Below are positions 10,111 through 23,800 of a stretch of DNA of 64,000 bases, in pieces. Below the pieces are notes generated by a model. That model was not told the origin of the DNA and searched no databases. It was given only the letters and a program-made list of their open reading frames with translations. The stretch's first letter is position 1. Every line of letters starts with the position of its first letter. Made by a program: the position numbers and the translations under genes. Source of the stretch: Valencia hispanica (taxonomy: Eukaryota > Chordata > Actinopteri > Cyprinodontiformes > Valenciidae); contig OY747702.1 in NCBI GenBank assembly GCA_963556495.2, positions 9,803,193-9,867,192 on the forward strand, in the 5' to 3' direction.

Positions 10111-13100
10111 ATGATCTTAGGGAGCCTTTTCTACCCACATGCAGAATGAACTCCAACACAAGTGTAAACGTTTAACAAAGTGTACTGAATGAATGTTTAC
10201 TGAAGGGGAGTCAGGCATCTGAACAGGAGTGGCTTCTGGAGAGAAAGCATGATAGTCGCTAGATAAATTGAAATGAAAGAAAGAGGATGCTTCATAGTAC
10301 TGGTTTGTGTCTGTGAGGTCCGGTTATTTCTAGAAAAATTATTTCTGATTCTAAAGTCTATGATATTGATCTAATAATTTTATCACAATAATTATTAGAG
10401 TCAGGGAAGAGGCCTTTCGCCTACTCTGATCTAACTGCTGACTCCTCAGCAGTGAGGAGTGTTTTGGTTTAACCTTGCAATGAAGACATAACATCAGGGG
10501 ACTGAAGCCAGAGAGGGCAGACATAATGTGGGTGCAAGAGAGTTTGAGTGTTGGCGCAGACGGGCTCATGTTTGAGATTGGCCGTAATAAAATATGAAAA
10601 ACGCCGATGCAGACTCCAGGCTCATTCCTATAAAGGGAGAAGACACTTTTTTTCGCACAACAGCAATGCTGGTGGTTAACCTGAGAGGCGCAAACCACGG
10701 GTAATTACTTGAAGAATACAGGAGACAAATTATCTAGGAACGTTTCTAAGAAGGAGAACGGTGGCTCAACTCAACCTGTGACAGTTAGTCATCAGGTGTC
10801 AGCTGATTGTTCCACAGCTCCTTGTGAAGCTCAGCAGAACAAAGAGTGATTTCCTACTGGTGAGCAGGCAGTTCACTGGAATCAAAAAATATCCCGTATG
10901 GGAGGTACATTGTGTGAAAACACAAACAAACCCCAAAATCCTAACAGGTAGATGTCTACAAGAAATTTCTCACTCAAGTTTTTTCAACCTAACGGGGGTA
11001 AGGTTAGCTGTTAGAGGGTAGGGTCTCCTAACTTTTTTCTCAGTTAGGAAATACAATGATGTATTTTTTGTTTAGTAAGTAAAACAAGGTTGCTTTTTGG
11101 TGATAAGCTCTATCTAAATCGCTTTCTTTTTTAGATATCATTTTCGATACCTGTGCGAGTGTGTTCACTGATAAATTTGCTGTTCAGATCATTTGCAACC
11201 TCATTAATTTTCAGAATAGGTCCCCTCTTTTGGAAGTTATGTAAAATACAACTTAAACTGCATAAGAAAAAGAACTTCCACAATTGCACCTTTACTATAG
11301 CTCATATGTTGTAATAAGATGATGGTTTAAGTTACACATAAACTCCAAGTTGGTTTTACTCACCATCTAAGGCTGAACTGCACAAATTCTGTTTAGCGTG
11401 CTAAATCTCCTTTAGGGCTTTGTGATGACGTTGTATCATGAACTTGTCTATGACATGTTGCTAACAAGTTGTACTCTGCAGAGCCAAGAAAGCATCCGAT
11501 GATGCCAAAGCAAAGTGCAGGGGACACGTTCTGCCTAAACGTCACTTTGTACCGACAGCTATAATGGACAAGCTTTGTTTTGGGTTGCAGTCGACTTAGC
11601 GAACATGACACTCACTGCACAAACAAACACTAAATTTTTAAAGATAGAAGATGACAAGGGACTCACACAGGGTCTGCTGTTCATGCTGAACTGCCATCCA
11701 GGTCTGGCAACTATGTACATGTCCAATGTGCTACAGAAAATCCAGACCACACAATTATTTAACAATCAGTCAACTATTCATGATGAGCTCACTCAAGACA
11801 GCCTGCCTACATACTGAGACCTGAGTGCAACGATTTGAAGCGTCTTCATCAAACCACAAAATTCACTGACTCAAACTCAGCTTGATGTACTTTCAGACCA
11901 GTTATGGGTATCTACATGATTTTATTTGAAAGAAGCAGGAAAGTGTGACACCAGAGAGAATCAATGATGGTTAGTGGAGCGATGGTGTTGCAGGCACTTT
12001 TCAGAGCATCTGGCAAGTCACTCAAAACAGTGACTTGGGGAAATTACGTTCTTTAAAGTTTTTCAGAACAGATGGGTAAATATCTCTAGAATCTCATGGT
12101 GGCAGTAACTTGAAGTTGCTCTGTGATGTTAATTATGATTTATGTTTTGATGGACCTTTCATTATCAGGCTATTCCTAATTCTTTGGGGGTTGAGACATT
12201 GCTTTGCTGGACAATTATTCCCTTTGATGTTGCGCAGCTGGAAGAAAATTGGCTCCTGGGTTTTTACTTTTGCACAGTTGCAATGATGCATTACTGTGGC
12301 AAAAAGGGATTGTTTTTACAATCAGGAGAAGCTGATTAACAAGCCACAAGTTTGAATAACAGAGTACTTGAAAGGGGGCATCATGGATGCAGAGCAGGAC
12401 CAAAGAGCAGAGAGAGAAGAAGGAAGTTGAAATAATCTTTTCCATTGATCATAACCGGCGAGGATAAACTTTAACGTCTCTTCAGTCAATGGGTTCACAT
12501 TTGCTGCAAGACTGACCACTACCAGAGATCTTTCCTGACCAGAGTCTCATCCTATACAACTCTTTGAAGATATGTGGATGATATGAGTTACGAAAACATT
12601 TAATTTCACTTTGGGATAGATATATAATTTTTTATTGTATTGATTTGAAACGTTGTGCCTGAAACAAGGACCATGGCCAACTGTCTTGAACCGACCAGAA
12701 GTAGAGGGTGCTGTAGGTATTCCTCGATGAATCTAAGTTTGTTTTTTCATTCTATTTTAAGGTGAACTAAGGCTTTGCATTGTAAGATTTCTTTGACAGT
12801 TAAGAACTGCAAATAACTGCATTTAAAGTCACAAATTCTAGGAAAAAGTGGAGTGGAGTTGAGTGCCTCAATCCACCCTAAATGGAAACTCAGAAGAAAA
12901 AGGCTACAAAGACAGAAGTACAGAAAAAAGAATGTTGTCAAAACTGTACCTTTCTTAGATCATTCTTTAATATAGATACTGACCACTACAGACCAAAACT
13001 TCCCACAAGAACAGCATTTTTGAAGATGCTCTGATCCAGTCATCTAGCCATCACGATTTGGCCCTTTTCAAATTTGCTTAAATTTGTACACTTTACTGTT

Positions 13101-14257
13101 GTTCCTGCTTCAAACCAAAACCATCAACTAACATATGTCATGCTCGAAACATAAACAATATTATTTAAATGGATCACCAGCAGTCATAATTCCATGCTTG
13201 ATTTGTGCATTTCAGGACATTGTCACAGGACAACATGGTGCATTTCATATTGTATGAGCCTTTTATTTAGAGAATGTCTGATAATTATCTGTTGCCTCTT
13301 TGAATTCCTCTCTTTTCACCTAACCACTTAGTTATGGTCCTGTGTCTCTGCTCTATGCTTTCATCTGCAAATGGAGAATGTTTTCTGGCGACTGTTACAT
13401 ATTTATTCTGATGTGTTGACTAAAAGATGAATATGTAAATAGAAATCCAGGCTTATTGTGTGAGCTAGCATCTTTAATTCAGAAGATACATTTTAATCAA
13501 AAAGGCTTTCTTTTTTGATGACATTGTCACAGTGACTGTTCATTGAGAAGATCCTATTCCTGTCAGGTTGTGTTTTCATTCTCAGTCAAATAAGAGTTTC
13601 AGTCTCATGTGCATTTGATGTAAAATATATGCAGTTGGTTGAGTCGATGTAAGATGCACATTTCAAATTACATATATAAATCTATTTGCATTAGGCGTGT
13701 TAAAAATGAGTGTGAAAGAATCTTCTATTAGAATTTCAGGACTCGCTAAAGGTAACTGGACGAGTCCTGAACCTGCTGTTACAGTAACCTCCCAATGATG
13801 TCAATCAGATATGCGCCTTCTTGCAAATGCAACAGACCCAGCTGATTCCAAGAATTAAAGGTTTCAATTATTTCACATTAGACCAACACAATGCATTTCG
13901 TTTTGTAACACTCTTCGCAATATGATTGTACCCAAAATTTAAACTGCAAAGGACTGCTTGAGTGCAATATTTGGTAGGACTTTATATTTCAAAATCTAAC
14001 CTGGTATATTATAAAGGGTTTTGGTTTGCTTGGAGTTTTCTCTGTGTAAAAAAAAACATCCAAGAGGTCACTGTTAATAAACTAATCAACTGATGTGGAC
14101 CAAAGTAAACAAACTGTAAGTGATAAATTGTCATTAGTCACTACAAATATGCATTAGGTTCAGTTTATTGTTCAGATACATGGAGTACAGAATGGAAATA
14201 GGGGAAACAGATGCTATGTTCTGTGCTAGTAGAAAACACAAAAGATGTAAAGATATC
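10111..14257. other. About 4.1 kb without recognisable gene
   Basis: The longest open frames (80 codons at 11575-11817 plus; 115 codons at 10351-10698 minus) show no domain or codon pattern I recognise. The only structure noted is an 11-bp perfect inverted repeat at 13735-13771. The stretch may be intronic. Confidence 0.4.
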
Positions 14258-17200
14258 TTTTCTCTCAATTCTTGGATCAGATCTCACATTTTTTATCTGA
14301 TTTAGTATTAAATACTGATAGGGTTATTATAGTGGGGGACTTTAATATTCATGTGGATACTGAAAGTGATAGCCTAAATGCAGCCTTTAGTGCTATTTTA
14401 GACTCAATTGGCTTTACTCAAAAAGTACAGGGATCGACCCACTCGGGCAAACACACTTTGGACCTTGTACTGACATTCGGTATTGAGTGTGAGGAAATAA
14501 CAGTCCACCCACATAACCCGGTCCTGTCTGACCACTTCTTCATAACTTTTGAATTTACTTTAACTGACCATCTTAAATCTGAAAGAAAATTTCATTATAG
14601 TAGAGCTTTATCAGACAATGCTGTAACAATTTTTAAAGAATCTGTTCCATTCTTACTTTCCTTAGTGTCTCAGGGTAACACAGTGGATGGCAGCAATTCT
14701 ATCTCTAACCCTTCAGAAATTGATGATCTGGTTCACAGCGTTACGTCCTCATTGCGTTTGGCATTAGATAGTGTAGCCCCCTTAAAAAAGAAAGTGGCTA
14801 GCCATAGGAGGCTGACTCCTTGGGTCAACGCAGAGTTGCGTACTTTAAAGCAGAATACTAGGAAGTTGGAGAGAAAATGGCGCTCTAGACACCTAGAGGA
14901 TTCCTATTTAACCTGGAATAACAGTCTACTGCTGTATAAAAAGACCCTTCGACAAGCTAGAACAGCATATTTTTCATCATTAATAGAGGCGAATAAAAAC
15001 AATCCTAGGTTTCTTTTTAGTACAGTTGCCAAACTTACACAGAGTCATAGCTCTGTTGAGCCAACTATTCCCCCAGCTCTTAGCAGTGATGATTTTATGG
15101 GATTCTTCGTAAATAAAATTCATTCTATTAAGAATAAAATCATTGGCATCCTCCCAAACATGATAACTTCTTCCTCAGTAAATGAGGCAGTATCGGAAAG
15201 AACTGTAGAACCTCAGTTGTGCTTAGGCTGTTTTGATTCAGTCGAGCTTTCGGAATAATCAAAAATATTAGCCTCATCTAAACCTTCAACTTGTATGTTG
15301 GACCCAATTCCAACCAAATTATTTAAAGAAGTGTTCCATTTGGTTCCTGGCCCCATTTTGGATATGATGAATCTATCCTTATTAAACGGATACGTACCAC
15401 AGGAATTTAAAATAGCTGTAATTAAACCTTTACTCAAGAAACCTTCCCTTGATCAAGATGACTTAGTGAATTACAGACCTATATCTAACCTTCCTTTCTT
15501 ATCCAAAGTCCTTGAGAAAATTGTTGCTAATCAAGTCTGTGAGCATTTAAACAATAACGAGCTGTTTGAAGAGTTTCAGTCAGGTTTTAGAGCTCATCAT
15601 AGCACTGAAACAGCACTGGTGAAGGTTACTAATGATATTCTCATGGCCTCAGATAATGGACTTGTGTCTGTTCTGGTTTTGTTAGATCTCAGTGCTGCTT
15701 TTGACACAGTCGATCATAATATTCTCTAAGAAAGGAATGAACATGTTGCAGGGATCAAAGGAACAGCACTAGGCTGGTTTAAATCATATTTGTCTGATAG
15801 ATTCCAGTTTGTTCATCTAAATGATAAATCATCTTCTCTCTCAAGGGTTACTTGTGGAGTTCCACAGGGTTCTGTGCTTGGACCAATTCTGTTCACCATA
15901 TATATGCTCCCAATTGGTAGAATCATTAGACAGCATGGGATAAATTTCCACAGCTATGCAGATGATACACAACTATATTTATCCATAAATCCTGATGAAC
16001 CCAGTCAGTTAGGTGGATTACAGGCATGTCTGGAAGACATAAAAACATGGATGACCCTAAACTTTTTGCTTTTAAATTCTGACAAAACAGAAGTTGCTGT
16101 CTTTGGACCAGAAGTTCTTAAACAGAAACTGATAAGTCAATCACTTCATCTGGATGGCATTAAATTGGCCCCCAGTAATAACGTAAAGAACCTCTGCGTT
16201 ATTTTTGACCGAGACTTGACATTTAAATCCCATATTAAACAGGTTTCTAGGATTCTTTCTTTCACCTCCGGAATATTGCTAAAATTAGAAACATCCTGTC
16301 CAGGAGTGATGCTGAGAAACTAGTCCATGCATTTGTTACCTCAAGGCTGGACTACTGTAATTCTTTACTATCAGGTAGTCCACAAAATGCCATTAAAAGC
16401 CTTCAGTTGATCCAAAATGCGGCAGCAAGAGTTCTGATGAATATTAAAAAGAGAGATCACATTTCTCCTGTTTTAGCTTCCCTTCATTGGCTCCTGTTAA
16501 ATCCAGAATAGAATTTAAGATCCTTCTTCTTACATACAAAGCCCTTAATAATCAAGCTCCATCATACATCAGAGATCTAATTGTTCCTTATGTTCCTAAC
16601 AGAGCCCTTCGCTCTCAGACTGCAGGTTTACTTGTAGTTCCTAGGATTTCTAAAAGTAGAATGGGAGGCAGATCTTTTAGTTATCAGGCTCCTCTCCTGT
16701 GGAACCAGCTCCCAGCTTTAGTCCGTGAGGCAGACACTCTGTTTACTTTTAAGGCCAGGCTTAAAACTTTCCTTTTTGATAAAGCTTATAGTTAGAGTGG
16801 CTAAGGTCATCCTGAGCTATCTCTGTAGTTATGCTGCTATAGGCTTAGATTGCTGGAGGACAGACTTACCAATTTTCTTCACTCTGCTACTTCCTTTTCT
16901 CCTACTACTCTCCAGTTGTAATACAGTACATTCTGTTATTTCAACTGTTAACTTTGTTTTCTCTCAGTGTTTTTCTCTCCATAGAAGATATACCTGGTCT
17001 GGTATCCTGCTTGGATGGAATGCCCTGTTGGACGGGGGGCATCGACTGGAATGATGCCCCCAGTAACTGAACATCCACTGTGTCCTGTTATTAACTTTTT
17101 ACTTTCTGTAACATAGAAAGTTCTCTTATATCAGATCTTCTGTTCCTTCTGTGTTTCTGCTCTGTCTTCTCAAACCCCCAGACGGTCGTGGCAGATGGCC

Positions 17201-17512
17201 GCTCCTACTGAGCCTGGTTCTGTTGGAGGTTTCTTCCTGTTAAAGGGGAGTTTTTCCTCTCCACCGTCGCTACATGCTTGCTCAGTATGAGGGATTGCTG
17301 AAGGATTGCTGTGGTTGGAAAGTCTGCATCAACGGGGCCCAACCTCACGCCAATGACTGACGCAATCTGCTGGGATTCCTTAAATAGGAAACTTTTTAAC
17401 TGATTGGAATGTTAGTATAAATGTATTGAAATGACTTCTTGTTAAGTGCCTTGAGATGACATCTATTGTGAATTGGCGCTATATAAATAAACTGAATTGA
17501 ATTGAATTGAAT
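14258..17512 (+). mobile_element. L2-like LINE, copy 2 (longest copy)
   Basis: The element retains the second half of the endonuclease, the whole reverse transcriptase, the C-terminal domain and the 3' UTR, and ends in a (TTGAA)n-type tail at about 17490-17512. The start is approximate: homology to a LINE endonuclease is clear from about 14275, so the copy is truncated inside that domain. The 3' UTR (16796-17480) is shared with copies 1, 3, 4 and 5. It contains GGCGCTATATAAATAAACTG, the stem-and-tail region by which L2-type elements are recognised in fish. Confidence 0.9.
14272..16795 (+). pseudogene. L2 endonuclease-reverse transcriptase ORF2, four lesions
   Basis: The endonuclease part shows VIIVGDFNIHVD near 14325, HTLDLVLTF near 14455 and LSDHFFITF near 14530. 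The reverse transcriptase shows [20 protein letters not shown] near 15420, [64 protein letters not shown] and the catalytic SYADDTQLYL (YADD at 15955-15966). Four lesions break it: in-frame TAA codons at 15256 and 15727, a one-base loss near 16253 (copy 3 has an extra T), and a one-base loss near 16492 shared with copy 1. With these aside the frame would run to DKAYS at 16795. It once encoded the enzyme for target-primed reverse transcription and cannot be expressed whole now. Confidence 0.9.
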
Positions 17513-17614
17513 CTTTTTTTTTCTGGGTAAATCTGTTTTAGTATGGCTTTTGAGGAGGGGTCTTGAATGTTACACACGGCCTTTAGACGACTAATCCGAA
17601 GAAAGGAGCTACTA

Positions 17615-17960
17615 CTAAAAGTAGGGATGTCCCGATCACATTTTCGAGTCGAGTCTGAGTCATTTGAATTTAAATATCTGCCAATACCGAGTCCCGATCC
17701 GATCCTTCCGCAATGCATTAAAATAACAAAAAGAAAAAGGACAACACATCCAAGTTGTCCGTTTAAGTCTTTTTTTTTGGTATGTACATATTGCCCTACC
17801 CTGTGAGATTCACTAAAGTGTTCCGCATGCAAGGTCACATGTAAATAAAACTTGAGTTGACCCATTGTCCAGTAAAGCTTAGCAGTGACATCGGACAAAC
17901 AGAGAAACTCCATACCCCTGTGTGGTAACCCCAAAAGCAGACACCTTTGATACAAGAACT
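17615..17960. mobile_element. hAT-like non-autonomous fragment
   Basis: AGTAGGGATGTCCCGATC at 17619 is a terminal sequence I associate with fish hAT elements. It is followed by the CGAGTC/CCCGATCCGATC repeats typical of such ends. No second terminus or target duplication could be placed, so the right boundary is arbitrary. Confidence 0.4.
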
Positions 17961-17965
17961 AGCAG

Positions 17966-18470
17966 GTAGTGATGGGAATTTCAGCTCATTTAGGAGAGCC
18001 GGATCTTACGGCTTGGCTCACTAATAAGAACCGGCTCTTTCGGCTCCTCATATTTTTTCTTTCTTAAATTAATTTACCATCAAAAAGTGTGTAATGTAAA
18101 TGTGTAAAATGAATTACTAATCTACAGACATAAAAATATGAAATGTTTATTATTTATATGACTTATTATATTCTGCACGGAACAGGGGTACAAAATAGAT
18201 AAATGTTAAAGTACAATACCAACTCTGATTGTATGTAAAATATTCATAAACTATTTACAGTGAACAACATAGATAAGCAAAGATAATGTAGATAACTGTA
18301 GAGTCTGCTCGATTTATTTTTACTTTCCATACTCTACACTCTGATTCTTACCTGCTGTCCCTCATTTTCTCACCTTTCCAGCACGTTTTAGCTTTTTTCT
18401 CCTCCCGTTTCTCTGTGTTTGTGGCGCCATCTGTGTGCGTGTAAAAAAATTAGGGTCCATCCTTGAATAT
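17966..18470. mobile_element. hAT-like fragment (GAGCCGG/GGCTC-rich end)
   Basis: TAGTGATGGGAATTTCAG, followed by alternating GAGAGCCGGAT and CCGGCTCTTTCGGCTCC, is a common hAT terminal pattern in vertebrates. The interior is AT-rich without an open frame, and the right end was not identified. Confidence 0.4.
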
Positions 18471-18559
18471 AGCTATATTTCTCACCTGTTCGCTACAGGT
18501 TTGTCCACTTGTTCCATCATCCCGCAGTAAGTTGCTTCAGATGATTTTACCGCAATAAT

Positions 18560-18900
18560 GCAAGGTTTCTGAGACAGGTGGAAATTTCAGCAAGTCGGTG
18601 GTGCTATTGATGGTACACACATTAACACCAAGGCACCAAGTAATACACCAGCAGACTGCTACAATCAAAACGGACAATATTTGGTCATTTCACAAGGAGT
18701 AGTAGGCAACATGAAGTTTCAGGATATAGCCTGAATGTTGGACAACCAGGAAAAGTCCATAATGCCTGCATTTTGGCACCTTCATCACTTTATGATAGAC
18801 ACCAATTCCACATTGGCCCAAAGAGTTTGACTAGATGTGCCACTGTGTATCTTGGGTGATTCAGCCTACCCATTACTCCCTTGGCTCATAAAGCTATTTT
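18560..18900 (+). pseudogene. PIF/Harbinger nuclease fragment
   Basis: In one frame from about 18600 the reading is GGAIDGTHINTKAPSNTP followed by ADCYNQNGQYLVISQGVVGN. At 18850-18880 another frame gives LGDSAYPLLPWL. These match the layout of the Harbinger DDE nuclease: a first Asp in the V/I-D-G-x-H-I block and a second in the G-D-x-x-Y-P block, with an N-rich middle. A stop precedes the block (before DRWKFQQVGG), and at least one frameshift separates the two Asp motifs. The N-terminus, the catalytic Glu region and the MADF-type partner are not seen. This is a dead fragment of a transposase. Confidence 0.7.
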
Positions 18901-18914
18901 TAGCATTTACCTCT

Positions 18915-19520
18915 GATTTCCACCGGACGCGTAAATGCCATGTAATGCAATGGATGTATTTCTTCTGCGGGCTCACCAGCCTGGGAGCATTTTAGACTCG
19001 TAACACCTGCGAATGTGTTCCACCTACCTGGTCGCGGGAGATCACTAAATCACAGGAGAATTGCATAATAAAATAAGCAGTATGCTGGAAAAAATGTAAT
19101 TCTATGTTAATAAGTACCATAAACTCACTATCCACTCACAAAACTGCAGATATTGCTGTCCAGGCCTTCTCCTTTTTTATGTTGTCCTTGTAAAAATGAT
19201 CACTGGTATCATATAAAATTGGCTAATTGTGCAACTGACTTCTAACCTGATGTCCCAAGTAACATAATTTTTTTTTTTTTTACTGAAATCTTTACGTATT
19301 TTTGATTTTGGAATTTGCCGGAGGCTTTACCTTGCTCCCATTTTCTGTTTGGTCCGATCTGAACTGCTGAGATTGACATGTTCTGGAAGAATAGCACGTA
19401 AAATACGGACCTGCCATGTAAATTTAGAAGAACGCCTCTGGGACGCATCCGATTGGCGCCCAGTGGAAATGGACCCACTGACTATAACGGCGGCTATCAG
19501 CTTATGGGTCCGGTGGAAAG
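18915..19520. mobile_element. Candidate MITE with CCACCGGAC inverted termini
   Basis: TTTCCACCGGAC near 18918 and GTCCGGTGGAAA near 19509 are inverted copies about 0.6 kb apart, with extra GCGTAAATGCC-type sequence inside the left end. Non-autonomous fish elements with such ends exist, but I found no convincing target duplication. The short open frames inside show no motif. Confidence 0.35.
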
Positions 19521-22500
19521 CAGCTTTTAGAGAAGTGACTTCTTTAATCACAAACAGCCGGATTATCGTTCTGAGATCTGAGTTCTACTTAGTGTTTATG
19601 TTATATTTTCCTTCTAGGTTTTCATCCCTTCTCCTTACCCTTCTGGTGTTTTAACTGTGAGTTTCCTTTGTGCCTTTGTGTTATTTATTTAGATCTGATC
19701 CTTTAGTTAATTCTCTGAGTTTGTTTTTTACCTATGCATTTAGGATTGTTATTGTATTAGTCCTTATTCTGTTATGTTTCAACATTTGGTTTTCCTCTAC
19801 TCATCTGTTTATTTCCTCCTTGCTATTCCACTTCTTCCCAGCTGCAACTCATTCTCACCTGCATGTGAATACTTTAGCGAGTTTCCCCCAGGTTTCTTTG
19901 TCACCTCTCACTCTTCCCCTCAGCATTTAATCTACTCATCGCTGGATTCTTTGTGCACTCTGGTTCCTTGCGGTTTTTGGACTTTGCCTATTGAACATTT
20001 TTATTTACTTACATCCTGAACTGCTGGATTTGGATACTTGTTAACCTCACCATGACCGAAAGTTTTGAACAGGTTTTAAAAGGTAGGTCTCATGAGATCA
20101 AAACATGTACTGTGTACTTACTTTTCAGGAATATAGTTTGATGTGATAAACCCAGCAAAATAAAACAAAATGCTTTCCAAAGTCTGTTCCTATATTGTGA
20201 AACAACATTGTTGCATTTCACTATACTGTTGTGTTCCCTAGAAACAACTAGTTTTTCTAATTGGACTAGTTTTATCTTTATTATGCTCAGCCATGTACAG
20301 ATGGTAAGTGCTAAAATGTAAATAAATTAGACTTTCAAAACATCCATGGCAGAACTAACAGTTTTATTACAGAATGCTTTTAACAAAGCATCCCAAAACA
20401 TATTTAAGGGAATGATTAACAGGCATTCAGATTTTCCAACAAATGTTTTAGTGCAATTAGAGTGAACTATATTTGATAAAAGAAATTAAAGTCTGATTTG
20501 CCTTACTGTGAAAACCGCTCAAAAAATAAACGCCTGAACAATAAACAATTGTTATGAACAGCGACAACATATGTGAAGAATTGTTAAAGATTCAACGGTT
20601 TCTCAGAGTTTGGTTCAACAAAGAGAAATTGTTTCAAATGATCAGACTGTTGAATATGCACCAAAAGTCAATAAAGTGTGGCTTTCTACCCAAAACTCTA
20701 TGTATTTATGAAAGCAAAAATTCATTCTTTCCTATTCAACAAAAAGAAGACATTTGGGTTACACCTTCAGTGCATTCTAACTTTGCATCATGTTAAAAAG
20801 AAGCTGTGGCCTTCAACACTGTGCACAATTCCAGCTATTTGAGACAAGATCCATATAAACTCGTTCCAGAATTTGTTGATCTTTAATGTGATAGTTATCG
20901 CCATATCACAGACTGTCTGCAGTCACATTGTTAATACTTCAACTATTACAAATTCAACCTAAAGTGCAAATTAATGTTCAGGTCAGTTCTAACAAAGGAC
21001 CTGAAAAGTCAGCAAAAAGTTGAAGTTTTTAAAATTCTACAGTAAAAAAAGTTTGTCACTAATACATGACAATTTTTATTCTACTGCAGGCTGTGCCTCA
21101 GAATTTAGCTATTACTTTTTACTGTAGCACTAAAATACAGTGCATGTATTTATGACATATTCAGTCTTCTATAACACTTAACATCAGATTCTAATACTAT
21201 AAACCTTTGACGTAAAATATCCACTTAGCTATTTCACCCTCTACTGAATTACTGGAAACTTTAACTGTGCATGTAGTGTCTGTCTGTAGTATAGTCATGA
21301 GATTCTACAATCTCCACTGGAGAAACTGTTCTCGTCCCGAGGATTTGATCCAGGCTCTTGAACCATGAGAATTCATCTTTCTATTCTCCTGAGCCTCCAT
21401 TTTTTACAAAGGGCCTCCCTCACTTATACATACTGCTGCCTTCCTTTTCTTTTACTCTGACATGACACTAAACAGTGGACCGACCAAACAGCATCTTTCT
21501 TAGCCACTTACTGATAAATTGACCTGTCACTGAGTCATGCTAAGCCCCACCCTCCTCAGTTACTGTTTACAATGAGAGCAGTCAGTGCCAAAACGATTCC
21601 TAAAGAGGCTCTTGACAACTTTTGGAGCCAACAACAAATATCGTCGAGGAGAAAAGTCGTCATCATACCATGGAGGGCTGTCTACAAAATGTTAAAGCAG
21701 AAATATATTAAAATAAGCTGAAACTAGAGGTATGGATCTTCAGATCTCAAAGCTAGAGGGAGAAGCCTCATCTGACATCAATCCTCTCTGACAAGAGCAA
21801 CATCACTGAAGATCAGCATTGTTCTGGCAGAGCAGGGTAATGTGTTGAACATATTTACCAAAAGTTAACATCAATAGCTTTCTAAGTGCCTATCTTAAGA
21901 AATCCCATTACCACTAGGCTGTATGTGATTGATATTAACTTGTGACCTGATTCCTGAGATTATACAAGACTATTGTCTTACCAAAAATGTCTACAAACGT
22001 ACATTCTTGTTTATGGTTGTCATGTTGAGTCGACCGTGTGGTCTGCCACACAACTTCATCCAACTTTAAACATTTGTCCATGTTTTTTCAGTTTGGGAAA
22101 CAGAATAAATACACTCCTTTGATTATCGTCTTGGGATACTGAGTATCGCTTTTGCATGTACCCCAGGCACATTGTTTAACCATATTTGTGCCTTAAAACC
22201 ACAAAAGTGTTGCAGGTCCTAATGCTTCTCTATGAAACAAGACGGAAAGAATGTCTGAGTCAGTTTGTTTTCGAGAAACTGGTAGTTGAATGCTATTGGT
22301 TCCTTTGTGTTCAGGGGGTGGGGCTGATCAGGACTCAGTAATAGGTCAGTTCAAACACTTCAGTGTTTTCATGAGTCGTTTGTAGGCCGTGACAAAGCTA
22401 ATCATCTGCCCAACTATCAGTGAAGCAATGTACTTCATTGCTTGTCCACGTACTAGATTCAATTCTTTAACTGGAAAAATGAGTTAGAGAAAATTAGAAC

Positions 22501-23426
22501 GTTCAAAGATTTTATTAATGAAACAGAATTTCACCATATTAAAAGCATGCATACGTACATGGACCACTCTGGATCTCACATGACTGATTTAGCTGAATGC
22601 CATCCTTCACCAAAAAGGATGCTTGCTTAGATTTACCCAATGTCTTATTAAACCTGCAGTAATGTCATTGACCAACTTTTGGGGAGGGTGCCTCATCAAT
22701 ATTCAGTATATCTAATCATTGGTAGTTAGGTCTTGGTTGAACCTCTGGCTCACCTCTGGACCAATGGCTTGATGAGACTCCCTATAAAGATTATGATACC
22801 TCCTTGTTGCTCGGGAAACCAAAGTATTCCTAGGAGTCCAGCCTCTGGTGTTACTCTTCCCAACATTCCTTAGATAAGGAATGCCAAGTTACCCAAAGCA
22901 AAAAAAGTAACCATAAATAAATAAATAACAATGTTTTCTTCAAGTTTCAGCACTCGATTTTCCAAGTTTTACTGTTAAGCTGTCCGACTGAATAATAATG
23001 CATTTAGCCTTGTGACATAGAAAAAGCCGTTTACAGGATTTAACAGTAGCAAAAGGCTTCTGTTAAAGTTAGCACACTGAAAAAGAAAAGTTCCTTCAAT
23101 TTGCTTGATTTTATTTTTTCTTGGTCCCACATAACCATAAGTATGATTGACAGCAATTTTTAAAAAGTTTAATACCAACTTATTGATTACCAGTATTACA
23201 CAATCATATTGTGAAATGTAAAGGTAATTTATTTATGTTCCTCTAGGAACAAGTTATGAGCCTAAATAGATTAAATATAAATTGAGCTTTATTGACAGAA
23301 AAGGCAAATAATGTGAGCGCTGCTGAACAATTCCCCTTTAATAAACTTTAACAACAGCGGTGAAAACAGCAAGCTGTCATGATCAACCCACAGCCAGAAA
23401 ACTTGCATTAAATATCTTGAGGATTT
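19521..23426. other. About 3.9 kb without recognisable gene
   Basis: The part to about 20060 is T-rich and may belong to a non-autonomous element (CTGCAACTCATTCTCACCTG-like words occur in fish repeats). The rest is AT-rich unique-looking DNA. Open frames of 60-80 codons show no family motif. Confidence 0.4.
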
Positions 23427-23800
23427 CTGCTTTGCCAGCAACAAGGATCTGTTGTCACTATACCAGCCCCCAAGAACACTCAGGTCTTCCAACTCTTTCT
23501 AGTCTAATCATCCCTAGAATTAGAACCAAACATGGAGAAGCAGCTTTCAGTCTCTACGTTCCTCTTATCTGGAAAAAACTTCTAGACCACTGCAAAGCTG
23601 CTGAAACACTGAGATCCTTTAAATCGGTTTAGAGCTGTCTTTGAGCAACTGATCAATAATAGCTGGAATGTCACATGTTTTAAATGTGTTATATGTTATG
23701 TGTTTCTAATGGTGTGTTTTATACTTTTACTGTTGGTTTATTGCTGCTTTTATTTTATTTAGTTGTTGAAACAGTGCTATACAAATATATTATCCTGCCT
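23427..23800 (+). mobile_element. LINE 3' end fragment (second LINE family)
   Basis: The frame at about 23440-23632 reads LSSLIIPRIRTKHGEAAFSL, then VPLIWKKL and LRSFKSV. This is the C-terminal end of fish L2/CR1-type ORF2 proteins, equivalent in position to LLVVPRISKSRMGGRSFSYQ in copies 1-3 but clearly a different family. It is followed by a 3' UTR ending GTGCTATACAAATATATTAT. The copy is 5'-truncated. Confidence 0.7.

Noticed and set aside
11575..11817. 80-codon frame as a host exon
   Set aside because: No splice signals at its ends, no recognisable domain, and a length expected by chance.
19670..20019. Two overlapping Phe/Leu/Ser-rich frames as a small membrane protein
   Set aside because: T-rich low-complexity DNA in a probable non-autonomous repeat, with no conserved motif.
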